From: Cellulomonas fimi
GTDB lineage: Bacteria; Actinomycetota; Actinomycetes; Actinomycetales; Cellulomonadaceae
DNA: 64,000 bases
Assembly (NCBI RefSeq): GCF_028583725.1
Contig: NZ_CP110680.1
Span: forward strand, 1,922,001-1,986,000
Direction of reading: 5' to 3'
In this document: in pieces, positions 46,013-55,061 of the stretch
How positions within the stretch are numbered: the first letter of the stretch is position 1
Layout of the letters: every line of letters starts with the position of its first letter
Translations under genes and position numbers: made by a program
Notes under the pieces: generated by a model
What the model was told of the DNA's origin: nothing
Databases searched by the model: none
Seen by the model: only the letters and a program-made list of their open reading frames with translations

Positions 46013-48787
46013 ATGGCAGACGTCGACGAGGACGCGGCGCCCGCCCGCTATCCCGCCGCGTGGGAGGCGGACGTCGTGCTGGCCGACGGGTCGACGACGC
46101 ACGTGCGACCCATCCGGCCGGACGACGCCGACGCGCTGCAGGCGTTCCACGTCGCGCAGTCCGAGCGGTCCACCTACCTGCGGTTCTTCGCGCACCTCGA
46201 GCGGCTGCCCGACCGCGACCTGCACCGACTGGTCACCGTCGACCACGTCGACCGGGTCGCGCTCGTCGCCGTCGCGACCGACGCCGACGACGTCGAGCGC
46301 ATCATCGGCGTCGCACGCTACGACCGGCTCGTCGGCGAGGCGCCCGAGGAGGCCGAGGTCGCGTTCAACGTGTCCGACGCCCACCAGGGCCGCGGCATCG
46401 GGTCGGTCCTGCTCGAGCACCTCGCGGCGGCCGCCCGGGAGCGCGGCGTGCGCCGGTTCGTCGCCGACGTGCTGCCGCAGAACGGCCGGATGATCGCCGT
46501 CTTCCGCGAGGCGGGCTACGCGGTGACGCAGCAGACGGAGGACGGCGTCGTGTCGGTCGGGTTCGACATCGACCCCACGGACCGGTCGCTCGCCGTCATC
46601 GCCGACCGCGAGCACCGGGCGGAGGCGCGCTCCGTCCGCGAGCTGCTCGAGGCCGGCAGCGTCGTGGTCGTCGGCCCCGGCCCGGGCGACGCGCGCACGC
46701 TCGCGGGACGACAGGCCGCGCGCGCCGCGGCCAACCTCGTCGCCGGCGGGGCCGCGACGGTCCACACGGTGGGCGTCGAGCCGGCCGTGCCCGGCGCACA
46801 GGCGTACGCCGCGCTCGCGGACGTGCCCGGCCCGGTCCCGCTCGCGGTGGTCGCCGTGCCGTCCGAGCGTGCGACCGACGTCGTGCGCGCCCTGGTGCCG
46901 CTCGGCGTGCGCGGTGTCGTGCTGCTCTCGACCGGGTTCGCCGAGACCGGCGCGGGCGGGCTCGCGCGGCAGCGGACCCTCCTGCGCGTCGCGCACGCCG
47001 CGGGCATCCGCGTGGTCGGTCCCGCCTCCTACGGCGTGCTGGCGGCCGGGCCCGACGGGCTGCTCAACGCCTCGCTCGACGACGACCCGCCGCCGCCCGG
47101 GCGCGTCGGTCTGTTCTGCCAGTCCGCGCCGCTCGCCGTCGCGCTGCTGCGGGCCGTGCAGCGTCGCGGCCTCGGGCTGTCGGAGTTCGTGTCCGCAGGG
47201 CACCGCGCCGACGTGTCCGGCAACGACCTCATGCAGTTCTGGGCCGACGACGACGGCACGGACGTGGTCGGCCTCTACCTCGAGTCGATCGGCAACCCAC
47301 GCAAGTTCTCCCGCGTCGCGCGCCGGCTGTCGTCGGTCAAGCCGGTCGTCGTCGTCACCGCGGGTCGGTCCGGCCACGTCGTCCCGCCCGGGCACGCGGT
47401 GCGGCCCACGTACGCGCCGCCCCGCACCCTCGCCGAGGTCATGCGGCAGTCCGGCGTCATCCGGGTCGACAACACCCACCAGATGCTCGACGTCGCGCAG
47501 CTGCTCGCGCACCAGCCGCTGCCGCGCGGGCGCCGGGTGGCGGTCATCGCGTCCTCGGCGTCCGTTGCGGCGCTCGTCGCGGAGGCCGCGTCGGCGGGCG
47601 GCCTCGTGCTGTCCGGGCACGTCGCGCTGCTCGCGGAGGACGCGACGGACGAGGAGATCCGCACGACGGTCGCCGCCGTCTACGACGACCCGGGTACCGA
47701 CGTCGTGGTGGTCGTGCGGATCCCCACGCTCGGCCCGGTCGGGGACGCGCTGCCGCGCGAGGTCACCGCCGCGGCGGCTCGCACCGGGCGCACCACGGTC
47801 GCGTCCGTCCTGGGGCTGCACGGCGTGACTCCCGAGCTCACGGCGCACGACGCCGACGGCCGCGCGTGGACCGTGCCCGCGTACAGCACGCCCGAGGACG
47901 CGGCCCTCGCGCTCGGGCACGCCTCGCGCTACGCGCGCTGGCGGGCCGCCGACCGCGGCCGCCCGCTGCACCCCGACGGCGTCGACACACGGGCCGCGCG
48001 CCGCCTCGTGGCCGGCTGGCTCGCCGGGTCCACGTCCGGGATCTCCGACGACCTGGACGCCGCACGCTGGCCGCCCGGTGCCGCGCCCGAGGGGACGGTG
48101 GACCTCGACGTCGCCCGCACGTCCGCGCTGCTCGCGACCGTCGGCGTGCACGTGCTGCCCTCGTTCCCCGTGCACGACGCCGACGAGGCGGTCGCGGTCG
48201 CCGAGCGGATCGGCTGGCCCGTCGCGCTCAAGACGACCGTCCCCGCCCTGCGGCACCGTGCCGACCTGGGCGGTGTCCGGCTCGACGTCGCCGACGAGGC
48301 CGAGCTGCGCTCCGACGTGGCCCAGGTCCTCGAGCTCGGGGCCGCGCACCGTGCGCACGGCGACGGGCCGCCGCTCGAGGTCCAGGCGATGGCACCGCAC
48401 GGCTCGGCGTGCGTCGTGCGGTCCACCGAGGACCCGCTGTTCGGCCCGATCATCAGCTTCGGCCTGTCCGGCGACGCGTCCGACCTGCTGGGCGACGTGT
48501 CGTACGGCGTGCCGCCCCTGACCGACGTCGACGTCGCCGAGCTCGTGCGCTCCGCGCGCGCCGCGCCGCGGCTGTTCGGGTACCGCGGGCTGCCGCCGGT
48601 CGACGTCGCGGCGCTCGAGGACGTCATCGCGCGCGTCTCCGTGCTCGCCGACGACCTGCCCGGCCTGCGCTCGCTCGAGCTCAACCCGGTGGTGGTCTCC
48701 GAGCGCGGCGCGGTCGTGCTCGGCGCGCGGGCGACGCTCGCGCCCGCGGACCGTGCCGACTCCACCCGACGGCTGTCCCGTGCGTGA
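46013..48787 (+). CDS. GNAT acetyltransferase fused to acyl-CoA-synthetase (ADP-forming)-like domains
   Basis: A 924-residue multidomain protein. An N-terminal GNAT domain (about 20-185, with HQGRGIGSVLLEHL) is followed by a CoA-binding Rossmann domain (about 215-345), a succinyl-CoA-ligase-like region (about 350-650) and an ATP-grasp domain (about 690-924). Related actinobacterial proteins acetylate lysines of acetyl-CoA synthetase. The SAGHRADVSGNDLMQFW segment is conserved, but the loop where ADP-forming enzymes carry their phosphorylated His reads RSGHVVPPGHAVRPT, so ligase activity is doubtful. ATG at 46013 is 7 nt after TAGCCT. It diverges from parC. Confidence 0.88.
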   Translation: MADVDEDAAPARYPAAWEADVVLADGSTTHVRPIRPDDADALQAFHVAQSERSTYLRFFAHLERLPDRDLHRLVTVDHVDRVALVAVATDADDVERIIGVARYDRLVGEAPEEAEVAFNVSDAHQGRGIGSVLLEHLAAAARERGVRRFVADVLPQNGRMIAVFREAGYAVTQQTEDGVVSVGFDIDPTDRSLAVIADREHRAEARSVRELLEAGSVVVVGPGPGDARTLAGRQAARAAANLVAGGAATVHTVGVEPAVPGAQAYAALADVPGPVPLAVVAVPSERATDVVRALVPLGVRGVVLLSTGFAETGAGGLARQRTLLRVAHAAGIRVVGPASYGVLAAGPDGLLNASLDDDPPPPGRVGLFCQSAPLAVALLRAVQRRGLGLSEFVSAGHRADVSGNDLMQFWADDDGTDVVGLYLESIGNPRKFSRVARRLSSVKPVVVVTAGRSGHVVPPGHAVRPTYAPPRTLAEVMRQSGVIRVDNTHQMLDVAQLLAHQPLPRGRRVAVIASSASVAALVAEAASAGGLVLSGHVALLAEDATDEEIRTTVAAVYDDPGTDVVVVVRIPTLGPVGDALPREVTAAAARTGRTTVASVLGLHGVTPELTAHDADGRAWTVPAYSTPEDAALALGHASRYARWRAADRGRPLHPDGVDTRAARRLVAGWLAGSTSGISDDLDAARWPPGAAPEGTVDLDVARTSALLATVGVHVLPSFPVHDADEAVAVAERIGWPVALKTTVPALRHRADLGGVRLDVADEAELRSDVAQVLELGAAHRAHGDGPPLEVQAMAPHGSACVVRSTEDPLFGPIISFGLSGDASDLLGDVSYGVPPLTDVDVAELVRSARAAPRLFGYRGLPPVDVAALEDVIARVSVLADDLPGLRSLELNPVVVSERGAVVLGARATLAPADRADSTRRLSRA

Positions 48788-48827
48788 CCGCGGCACGCAC
48801 CCCCGCGGCGGTGGGAGGATGGGCGCC

Positions 48828-49403
48828 GTGCCAGCAGTATCTGACGACCTGCGCGACGACCTGCACCGCGCCGGCTACTACCCGGAGCTCGTGGCCGACG
48901 TCCTCGACGTGGCGCTCGCGGACGAGCCCGTGGTCGCCCACCTCGTCCACCCCGAGACGACGTTCGACGCGTCCGAGGTGCGCCGCCACGTGACGGTCCT
49001 CGCGCTCACGCCGACGCGGCTCGTCGTCGCGCACGTCGACGACCAGGCGGCCGACTCCGAGAACCCCTCGCCGAGCGCGTCCGCGACGACCGAGGCCGTC
49101 CCGCTCGCGGAGCTGCGGTCGGTCGCGCTCACGCACGTCGTGCCCCGCCCGGAGCGGCACGCGGCGGGGACCCCGCCGACCGAGCTCACGCTCGCCATCG
49201 GGTGGGGTGCGGTGTCGCGCGTGGACCTCGAGCCCGCGACCTGCGGCGACCCGGCCTGCGAGGCGGACCACGGCCTGACCGGCACGCTCACGCCCGACGA
49301 CGTCGTCGTGCGCGTGAGCGCGGCCGCCGAGGGCGTCGACTCGGTGCGCGCCGCCGCAGCGTTCGCGCGCCGGCTGTCGGCCGCCAGCGCCCGCGGTCGA
49401 TGA
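48828..49403 (+). CDS. DUF5998 family protein
   Basis: A 191-residue actinobacterial protein of unknown function with no signal peptide. A helical N terminus (DLRDDLHRAGYYPELVADVL) precedes a beta-rich domain with CGDPACEADH, which could bind metal. GTG at 48828 is chosen because GGGAGG lies 9 nt upstream; ATG at 48819 would touch that site. Its stop overlaps the phosphatase gene (ATGA), so they form an operon with tdk. Confidence 0.85.
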   Translation: MPAVSDDLRDDLHRAGYYPELVADVLDVALADEPVVAHLVHPETTFDASEVRRHVTVLALTPTRLVVAHVDDQAADSENPSPSASATTEAVPLAELRSVALTHVVPRPERHAAGTPPTELTLAIGWGAVSRVDLEPATCGDPACEADHGLTGTLTPDDVVVRVSAAAEGVDSVRAAAAFARRLSAASARGR

Positions 49404-50584
49404 CGCACCCGCCGCAGTCGCCGACGCGGACCGTCGGGCTGCCCGTCGACGCCGACCTCGTGGAGCCCGGCGTCGACCGACCCACGCTGTCGTCCTTGCT
49501 CCCGGCCCTGTCCGGGTCGCTGGGCCAGGACTGGCCCGACGGGTGCGCCGAGCGGCTCGGCCTGCCGCGGGCCGACCGCGTGTGCCTCGTCCTCGTCGAC
49601 GGCCTCGGCCACGTGAACCTGAGCGAGCGCGCGGGGCACGCACCGTTCCTGCGCGGCCTCGTGCGGACCTCGGAGCCGCTCACGAGCACCTTCCCGTCGA
49701 CCACCGCGACCGCGCTCGGGAGCCTCGGCGTCGGCGCTGGGCCCGGGGCCACCGCGATGCTCGGGTACACCGTCCGCGACCCCGCGACGGGACGGCTCGG
49801 CAACCTCGTCTCCTGGACCGACCTGCCGCCCGCGCGCGAGTGGCAGCCCGAGCCGACGGTCTTCGAGCGCCTGGTCGCCGCGGGCGTCGGCGTCACGAGC
49901 GTCGGACCCGCCCGGTTCGCGGGCTCGGGGCTCACGGAGGCGGCGCTGCGCGGCGCGACCTACCGCGTCGCCGAGTCGCTCGCCGACCGCGTCGACGCGA
50001 CGCTCGACGCGCTGCGGCGCCCCGGCCTCGCGTACCTGTACTGGGGCGACGTCGACAAGGCGGGGCACCACCACGGGTGGGGCTCGTGGCAGTGGGGGGA
50101 CGCGCTCGCCGACCTCGACGCGGAGCTGGGCCGCCTGGCGCGCAGCCTGCCGCGCGGCACGCTCCTGGTCGTGACGGCCGACCACGGCATGGTCGACGTC
50201 GACCGCCGTGCGCGCTGGGACGTCGCGACGGACCCGGTGCTGTCCGCCGACGTCGCGCTCGTCGCGGGGGAGCCGCGCGCGTCCCACCTGCACCTGCGCC
50301 CCGGCGCGGACGCCGACGCGGTCGCCGAGCGGTGGCGCGGCCGGCTGGGCGACGCGGCCGTCGTCGTCACGCGGGACGACGCCGTCGACGCCGGCTGGTT
50401 CGGGCCCGTGGGCGAGCGTGCGCGGCAGGTCCTCGGCGACGTCGTCGTCGCGATGACGGGCCGCGCGACCGTGGTCGACTCGGCGACCCAGACGCCCGCG
50501 TCGCTCGATCTCGTCGGCGTGCACGGGTCGCTCACCCGGCACGAGATGCTCGTCCCGTTCCTCGTCGTCCAGAAAGGCTCCTGA
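49400..50584 (+). CDS. alkaline phosphatase/nucleotide pyrophosphatase family protein
   Basis: A 394-residue metal-dependent hydrolase of the alkaline phosphatase superfamily. VLVDGLGHVNL gives the first metal Asp, STFPSTTATAL the Thr nucleophile, and DVDKAGHHHG and TADHGM the other ligands. Substrates may be phosphodiesters or nucleotides. No signal peptide is visible, so it is probably cytoplasmic. It overlaps DUF5998 at its start and lies 2 nt before the thymidine kinase gene, suggesting nucleotide metabolism. Confidence 0.85.
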   Translation: MTHPPQSPTRTVGLPVDADLVEPGVDRPTLSSLLPALSGSLGQDWPDGCAERLGLPRADRVCLVLVDGLGHVNLSERAGHAPFLRGLVRTSEPLTSTFPSTTATALGSLGVGAGPGATAMLGYTVRDPATGRLGNLVSWTDLPPAREWQPEPTVFERLVAAGVGVTSVGPARFAGSGLTEAALRGATYRVAESLADRVDATLDALRRPGLAYLYWGDVDKAGHHHGWGSWQWGDALADLDAELGRLARSLPRGTLLVVTADHGMVDVDRRARWDVATDPVLSADVALVAGEPRASHLHLRPGADADAVAERWRGRLGDAAVVVTRDDAVDAGWFGPVGERARQVLGDVVVAMTGRATVVDSATQTPASLDLVGVHGSLTRHEMLVPFLVVQKGS

Positions 50585-50586
50585 CC

Positions 50587-51255
50587 GTGGCGGAGCTCGT
50601 CTTCTTCTCGGGCACCATGGACTGCGGCAAGTCCACGCTCGCGCTGCAGATGCACCACAACCACGCGGCCCGCGGGCGTGACGGGGTGCTGTTCACGCGC
50701 CACGACCGCGCGGGCGCCGCGACGATCTCCTCACGCCTGGGCCTGGTGGTGGACGCCGCGGAGGTCGAGGACGCCACCGACTTCTGGTCGGAGGTCATCG
50801 AGCGGCGCACGCAGGGGCAGCCGGTCGACTACCTCATCGCCGACGAGGCGCAGTTCTACACCGCCGCGCAGGTCGAGCAGCTCGCGCGTGTCGTCGACGA
50901 GCTCGAGGTCGACGTCTACACGTTCGGGATCTCGACGGACTTCCGCGCGCGGCTGTTCCCGGGGTCGGCGCGCCTCGTCGAGCTCGCCGACCGTGTCGAG
51001 GTGCTCCAGGTCAAGGCGTTGTGCTGGTGCGGGGCGCGCGCGACGCACAACGCGCGCACGGTCGACGGCGTCATGGTCGTCGAGGGCGCGCAGGTCGTCG
51101 TCGGTGACGTCGCGGCCGGCAGCGGCGAGGTCGCGTACGAGGTGCTGTGCCGTCGGCACCACATGCGGCGCATGACGGCGGCGACCGCGCGCGCCGCGTC
51201 ACCGTCCGTCGCGACGCTGTCGTCGGCGCAGGGGACGCTCGGCGTCGGCGCCTGA
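50587..51255 (+). CDS. tdk: thymidine kinase
   Basis: A 222-residue thymidine kinase of the TK1 type, phosphorylating thymidine with ATP. The P-loop GTMDCGKST opens the protein and DEAQF is the Walker B/catalytic segment. The zinc ligands are CWCG plus a later CRRHH. A short Ser/Ala-rich tail follows. GTG at 50587 follows GAAAGG at 9 nt; only two bases separate it from the phosphatase stop. Confidence 0.92.
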   Translation: MAELVFFSGTMDCGKSTLALQMHHNHAARGRDGVLFTRHDRAGAATISSRLGLVVDAAEVEDATDFWSEVIERRTQGQPVDYLIADEAQFYTAAQVEQLARVVDELEVDVYTFGISTDFRARLFPGSARLVELADRVEVLQVKALCWCGARATHNARTVDGVMVVEGAQVVVGDVAAGSGEVAYEVLCRRHHMRRMTAATARAASPSVATLSSAQGTLGVGA

Positions 51256-51331
51256 CGCGCTGCTCCGCCTCCGGGGTGCTCCCTGCGGGGACCGCGCCTC
51301 GGTCCGCGCCGGTCGCCGCCCTTGGCGGGGG

Positions 51332-52369
51332 CTACTCGGGCTTCGCGCCGAAGACGATCTCGTCCCAGCTCGGCACCTTCGCACGGCCCTTGCGGGTCCG
51401 CGGGCGCTCGGTCGCCGGCTCGGCGGGCGACTCGTCCTCGACGGGCGGCGCCGGCTCGAGGTCGGGCTCGGGCGCCGGCCGGCGCAGGACGACGGCCTCC
51501 GCGAGCGGGTCGGCGTCGACCGGGTGCGCCCCCGGGACGTCGGCGTCGTCGCGGCCGAAGTCGAACGCGTGCTGCGGCCCGAAACCCTCGAACTCCTCGT
51601 CGTCGACGTCGAGGTCGAGGTTCTGACGGACGCCGCGCCGCGTGCGCAGCTCGTCCAGGAGGTCGTGCGTCTCCTGCTGCGGGTCGGGCTCGGGCTCGGG
51701 CGGCGGCGCGACGGCGTCGGCACCCGCGATCGAGCCGTCGTCACGGAAGTCGAACACCACGTCGCGGACCGCGGCGAGGTGACGGCGCGCGACCGGCTCG
51801 TCGGGCAGCTCGGTCTCGGACAGCCAGCGGGCCTCGTCGTCGTCGGCCACGACCGTGCGACGCGCCGCGTCGAAGGTCCACCGGGCCTCGTGCGCCGTGT
51901 CGCCGACCCGGAAGCGGGCGAGCACCGTCCACGGGCCCGAGGGCTCGCGGGCGGAGTCCCACGCGAGGGACGCGAGGTCGACGCCGCGCGCGGCGAGCCG
52001 GTCCGTCACCAGGTCGCCGAGCGTCGGTGCGCCGGCGTCCCGGCCGACGCGCGTCCCGCGCGCCTGCTCCGCGACGTACTCGCGCTCGGCGAGCACCGGC
52101 CCCTCGTAGCGGCGGACGTGCTCGACGGCCAGGCCGGACGCGTCGGCGACCTCCTGCGTCGTCGCGCCTGCACGGATCCGCGCCTGGATCTCCCGCGGGC
52201 TCAGCGTGCCCGCGCTCTCGGCGCGCAGCTGTTCGAGCTGCGGCCGGTCCCTGCGCACGGCCGCCCGCAGCGGCTCGTCGATGCGCAGACGGAACCGTTC
52301 GCCCCCGGGGCCGACGAGGACGAGATGCTCGCCGTCCTCGTGCAGACCCTCCAGCTCGAGCTCACCCAT
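51332..52369 (-). CDS. sepH: cell division regulator SepH
   Basis: A 345-residue protein of the DUF3071/SepH type, which promotes FtsZ assembly in Streptomyces and Mycobacterium. The first 100 residues carry the conserved domain with a helix-turn-helix-like TTQEVADASGLAVEHVRRYEG. The rest is acidic, Pro-rich and low in order, and a basic RKGRAK patch precedes a WDEIVFG end. ATG at 52369 follows GGGAGG. It diverges from the inositol phosphatase. A dcw cluster is not nearby. Confidence 0.92.
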   Translation of the reverse strand: MGELELEGLHEDGEHLVLVGPGGERFRLRIDEPLRAAVRRDRPQLEQLRAESAGTLSPREIQARIRAGATTQEVADASGLAVEHVRRYEGPVLAEREYVAEQARGTRVGRDAGAPTLGDLVTDRLAARGVDLASLAWDSAREPSGPWTVLARFRVGDTAHEARWTFDAARRTVVADDDEARWLSETELPDEPVARRHLAAVRDVVFDFRDDGSIAGADAVAPPPEPEPDPQQETHDLLDELRTRRGVRQNLDLDVDDEEFEGFGPQHAFDFGRDDADVPGAHPVDADPLAEAVVLRRPAPEPDLEPAPPVEDESPAEPATERPRTRKGRAKVPSWDEIVFGAKPE

Positions 52370-52500
52370 TCGACCTCCCGGTACCTCGGGAAGAGCCTGC
52401 CACCTCCGGGCGCCCGGCGGGTGGATCCGGAGCGGTGAGCCGCGCCTCGCCTCACGGACGTCCGGTGCACGCGACCCCGCCGACCCGGCAGGATGGCGAG

Positions 52501-53367
52501 GTGGACGCCCGCCGTGACCTGCCCCTGACCCCCGACGTCGTCGCCGAGCTCATGACGGTCGCGGAACGGGTCGCCCGCGAGGCGGGCCGCCTGATCCACC
52601 AGGGCCGGCCCGAGCGTGTCGCGGTCGCGGCGACGAAGACGAGCCCCGAGGACGTCGTGACGGCGATGGACCTCGCGTCGGAGGAGCTGCTGCGCCGGCG
52701 GCTGGCCGAGCTGCGACCGCACGACGGGGTCCTCGGCGAGGAGCAGGGCTACGTGCTCGGCACGTCGGGCGTCACGTGGGTGGTCGACCCGATCGACGGC
52801 ACCGTCAACTACCTCTACGGGCTGCCCGCGTACGCGGTGTCGGTCGCCGCGGTCGTGGGTCCGCCCGGGGACGACGGCCGCGCGCCCGGCCCGGCGACGT
52901 GGACGGTAGTGGCGGCGTGCGTGCACGCACCGACGGACGGGCGCACGTTCCGCGCGGGCCTCGGGCTGGGCGCGACGCTCGACGGCCGGACCCTGCGGGC
53001 CGAGGAGCCGCCGCCGCTCGCGGGGTGCCTCCTGGGGACCGGCTTCGGATACCTCGCGACGCGGCGACGCGCGCAGGCGCGCGTCCTCGCGGAGCTGTTG
53101 CCCCGAGTACGTGATATCCGTCGCATCGGGTCGGCCGCGCTGGACATCTGCAATCTCGCGGCAGGGCACCTCGACCTGTACTACGAGCGGGGGCTCGCGC
53201 CCTGGGACCTCGCGGCGGCGTCGCTCGTCGCGCAGGAGGCGGGTCTGCAGGTCACGGGACTGCGCGGGCGTCCTGCCGGCACCGACATGACGGTCGCCGG
53301 CGGGGCCGCGCGGGTGGCGGAGCTCCGGTCGATCCTGGAGTCGCTGGACGCCGACACCGACGGGTGA
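52501..53367 (+). CDS. suhB: inositol monophosphatase family protein
   Basis: A 288-residue Mg-dependent, lithium-sensitive-type phosphatase. GEEQG, DPIDGTVNYLYG and WDLAAASLVAQEAG carry the metal ligands and the C-terminal signature. The substrate may be inositol phosphate or a related sugar phosphate. GTG at 52501 lies 6 nt after CAGGAT, a weak leaderless -10. A homologous suhB sits near dut and sigA in Mycobacterium, supporting orthology. Confidence 0.88.
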   Translation: MDARRDLPLTPDVVAELMTVAERVAREAGRLIHQGRPERVAVAATKTSPEDVVTAMDLASEELLRRRLAELRPHDGVLGEEQGYVLGTSGVTWVVDPIDGTVNYLYGLPAYAVSVAAVVGPPGDDGRAPGPATWTVVAACVHAPTDGRTFRAGLGLGATLDGRTLRAEEPPPLAGCLLGTGFGYLATRRRAQARVLAELLPRVRDIRRIGSAALDICNLAAGHLDLYYERGLAPWDLAAASLVAQEAGLQVTGLRGRPAGTDMTVAGGAARVAELRSILESLDADTDG

Positions 53368-53527
53368 AAACGCTCCCGCAATGTCTCACGCGAATGTGGT
53401 CGCGCGTCCGTGTTCGCACTCGGGTCAGATGTGGTGCACAATCCTCCGCGCGTGGGAACAAATCCCGTCACCGGTGCATTGATCCCGCGTACGAGAATCC
53501 TTCTGACGACGGAGTGTGACGCCACTC

Positions 53528-53827
53528 ATGGCTACCGACTACGACGCCCCGCGCAAGACCGAGGAGGACCTGAGCGAGGACTCGCTCCAGGAGCTCCAGG
53601 CCCGGCGCTCGGACAAGAACTCGGGCGTGGTGGACGAGGACGAGACCGAAGCCGCCGAAGGCTTCGAGCTGCCGGGTGCGGACCTGTCGGGCGAGGAGCT
53701 CTCGGTCCGCGTCCTTCCCCGGCAGGCGGACGAGTTCACCTGCTCGAGCTGCTTCCTGGTGCACCACCGCAGCCAGCTCGCCTACGAGCGCAACGGGGCA
53801 CCGGTGTGCTCCGAGTGCGCCGCGTGA
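53528..53827 (+). CDS. DUF4193 protein
   Basis: A 99-residue acidic actinobacterial protein with a disordered N-terminal half and a C-terminal zinc-ribbon-like pattern, CSSC with later CSEC. The middle contains the conserved ELPGADLSGEEL segment. ATG at 53528 has its best GGAG at a long distance. Upstream, 53,368-53,527 is comparatively A/T-rich and contains a CACAAT box at 53438-53443. A hairpin follows. Function is not established. Confidence 0.88.
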   Translation: MATDYDAPRKTEEDLSEDSLQELQARRSDKNSGVVDEDETEAAEGFELPGADLSGEELSVRVLPRQADEFTCSSCFLVHHRSQLAYERNGAPVCSECAA

Positions 53828-53844
53828 GCCTGGCCTGAACCGTT

Positions 53845-53879
53845 CGGCCGGCCGCCCCGCACCGCGGGTGGCCGGCCGG
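53845..53879 (+). terminator. hairpin after DUF4193
   Basis: A 9-bp stem of alternating CGG/GCC, one G-T pair and 3 more G-C pairs enclose an 8-nt loop. It lies between DUF4193 (+) and DUF3093 (-). Confidence 0.65.
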
Positions 53880-53962
53880 CACGCCCTGCCCGCCGCCGAG
53901 GGGGAGGCGCGCAGGGACGACCGTCGAGGGGGCGGTCGACGACCGGGGGGTCGGGGGAGCGG

Positions 53963-54451
53963 TCAGCGCGCCTGCGCGCCCACCGCGAGCGCCCGCGCGA
54001 GCTCCTCGGGGCGTCGCGACGACACCAGCCAGTAGGGCGTCGGGTCGTCCGGGTCCGTGAGCTCGACGCGGACACCGCTGCGCACCCACGCCCGCAGGCA
54101 CACGTGCGCGCGCGCGTCGAGGCGCGGTCCGAGCTCCGCCCGGAGGGCGTCGGCGTCGAGCACCGTCACCTCGCCCAGCAGCGCGACCGGGATGTGCGCA
54201 CGGCCCGCACGCAGCACGCCGCCGGCCACCGACACCGTCGGGGTGAGCAGCACGGCGGCGGTGAGGCCGCCGACGAGGGCCACCAGTCCCACCACGACCG
54301 CCAGCACCGCGTCGACGGGCAGCAGCACCACACCGAGCATCAGGGTGAAGGCCACGAGCAGCGTCCAGCCCCACGGACCGGGCCACAGCCGCTCCGACCA
54401 CACCTGCCCCGGGACGGGCGCGGACGACGGACGCGGAGCGGTGCCAGGCAT
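53963..54451 (-). CDS. DUF3093 membrane protein
   Basis: A 162-residue protein with two hydrophobic helices close to the N terminus (WTLLVAFTLMLGVVLLP and VLAVVVGLVALVGG) and a cytosolic beta-rich domain ending in PTPYWLVSSRRPEELARAL. It belongs to the conserved actinobacterial DUF3093 family, next to dut, as in Mycobacterium. ATG at 54451 gives the family length. Function is unknown. Confidence 0.9.
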   Translation of the reverse strand: MPGTAPRPSSAPVPGQVWSERLWPGPWGWTLLVAFTLMLGVVLLPVDAVLAVVVGLVALVGGLTAAVLLTPTVSVAGGVLRAGRAHIPVALLGEVTVLDADALRAELGPRLDARAHVCLRAWVRSGVRVELTDPDDPTPYWLVSSRRPEELARALAVGAQAR

Positions 54452-54477
54452 GCCCCCAGCATCCCATCCCGGCGAGG

Positions 54478-54483
54478 TAGGGT
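54478..54483 (+). promoter_or_regulatory. -10 box, leaderless dut
   Basis: TAGGGT ends 8 nt before GTG at 54492, between divergent DUF3093 and dut. Confidence 0.55.
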
Positions 54484-54491
54484 CGGGCCCC

Positions 54492-54962
54492 GTGACCGCC
54501 GAACCGCCCGTCGAGGTGCTGCTCCTCCGGCTCGACCCGGACCTTCCCGCACCCTCTTACGCCCACCCGGGCGACGCGGGCGCCGACCTGGTGACGCGCG
54601 TCGACGTGGTCGTGCCGCCGCAGGGACGCGTGACGGTGCCCACCGGTGTCGCGATCGCGCTCCCCGACGGCTACGCGGCGTTCGTGCACCCGCGGTCGGG
54701 CCTCGCGGCCAAGCACGGGCTGACGATCGTCAACGCGCCCGGCACGGTCGACGCGGGCTACCGCGGCGAGATCTCCGTGACGCTGCTCAACACCGACGTC
54801 GAGCACGCGGTCGAGCTCCACCGCGGCGACCGGGTCGCGCAGCTCGTCGTGCAGCGCGTGGAGCACGCGCGGTTCGTCGAGGTCGAGCACCTGCCGGGGT
54901 CGCACCGCGGCGACGGCGGCTTCGGGTCGAGCGGGGGCTGGAAGGCCGCCCGCACCGGCTGA
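54492..54962 (+). CDS. dut: dUTP diphosphatase
   Basis: A 156-residue trimeric dUTPase that keeps uracil out of DNA. DAGADLVTR (motif 1), HPRSGLAAKHGL (2), NAPGTVDAGYRGEI (3), DRVAQLVV (4) and the Gly/Ser-rich RGDGGFGSSG tail (5) are all present in order. GTG at 54492 gives the normal length. It is upstream of DUF3710 and the OB-fold gene, the same order as in Mycobacterium. Confidence 0.97.
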   Translation: MTAEPPVEVLLLRLDPDLPAPSYAHPGDAGADLVTRVDVVVPPQGRVTVPTGVAIALPDGYAAFVHPRSGLAAKHGLTIVNAPGTVDAGYRGEISVTLLNTDVEHAVELHRGDRVAQLVVQRVEHARFVEVEHLPGSHRGDGGFGSSGGWKAARTG

Positions 54963-55061
54963 GGCGTGCCGGGACGCCGCCGGGACCGACTAGGTCGCGG
55001 TCCGGCGCAGGACTACTGTCGAGAGTGACGGCGCGCACGGGTGCGCCGGGAGGAGAGTGTC

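Noticed and set aside
45890..48796. Long open frame on the - strand upstream of parC
   Set aside because: It is antisense to the acetyltransferase-like gene. ParC starts at 45889 with a ribosome site and normal family N terminus.
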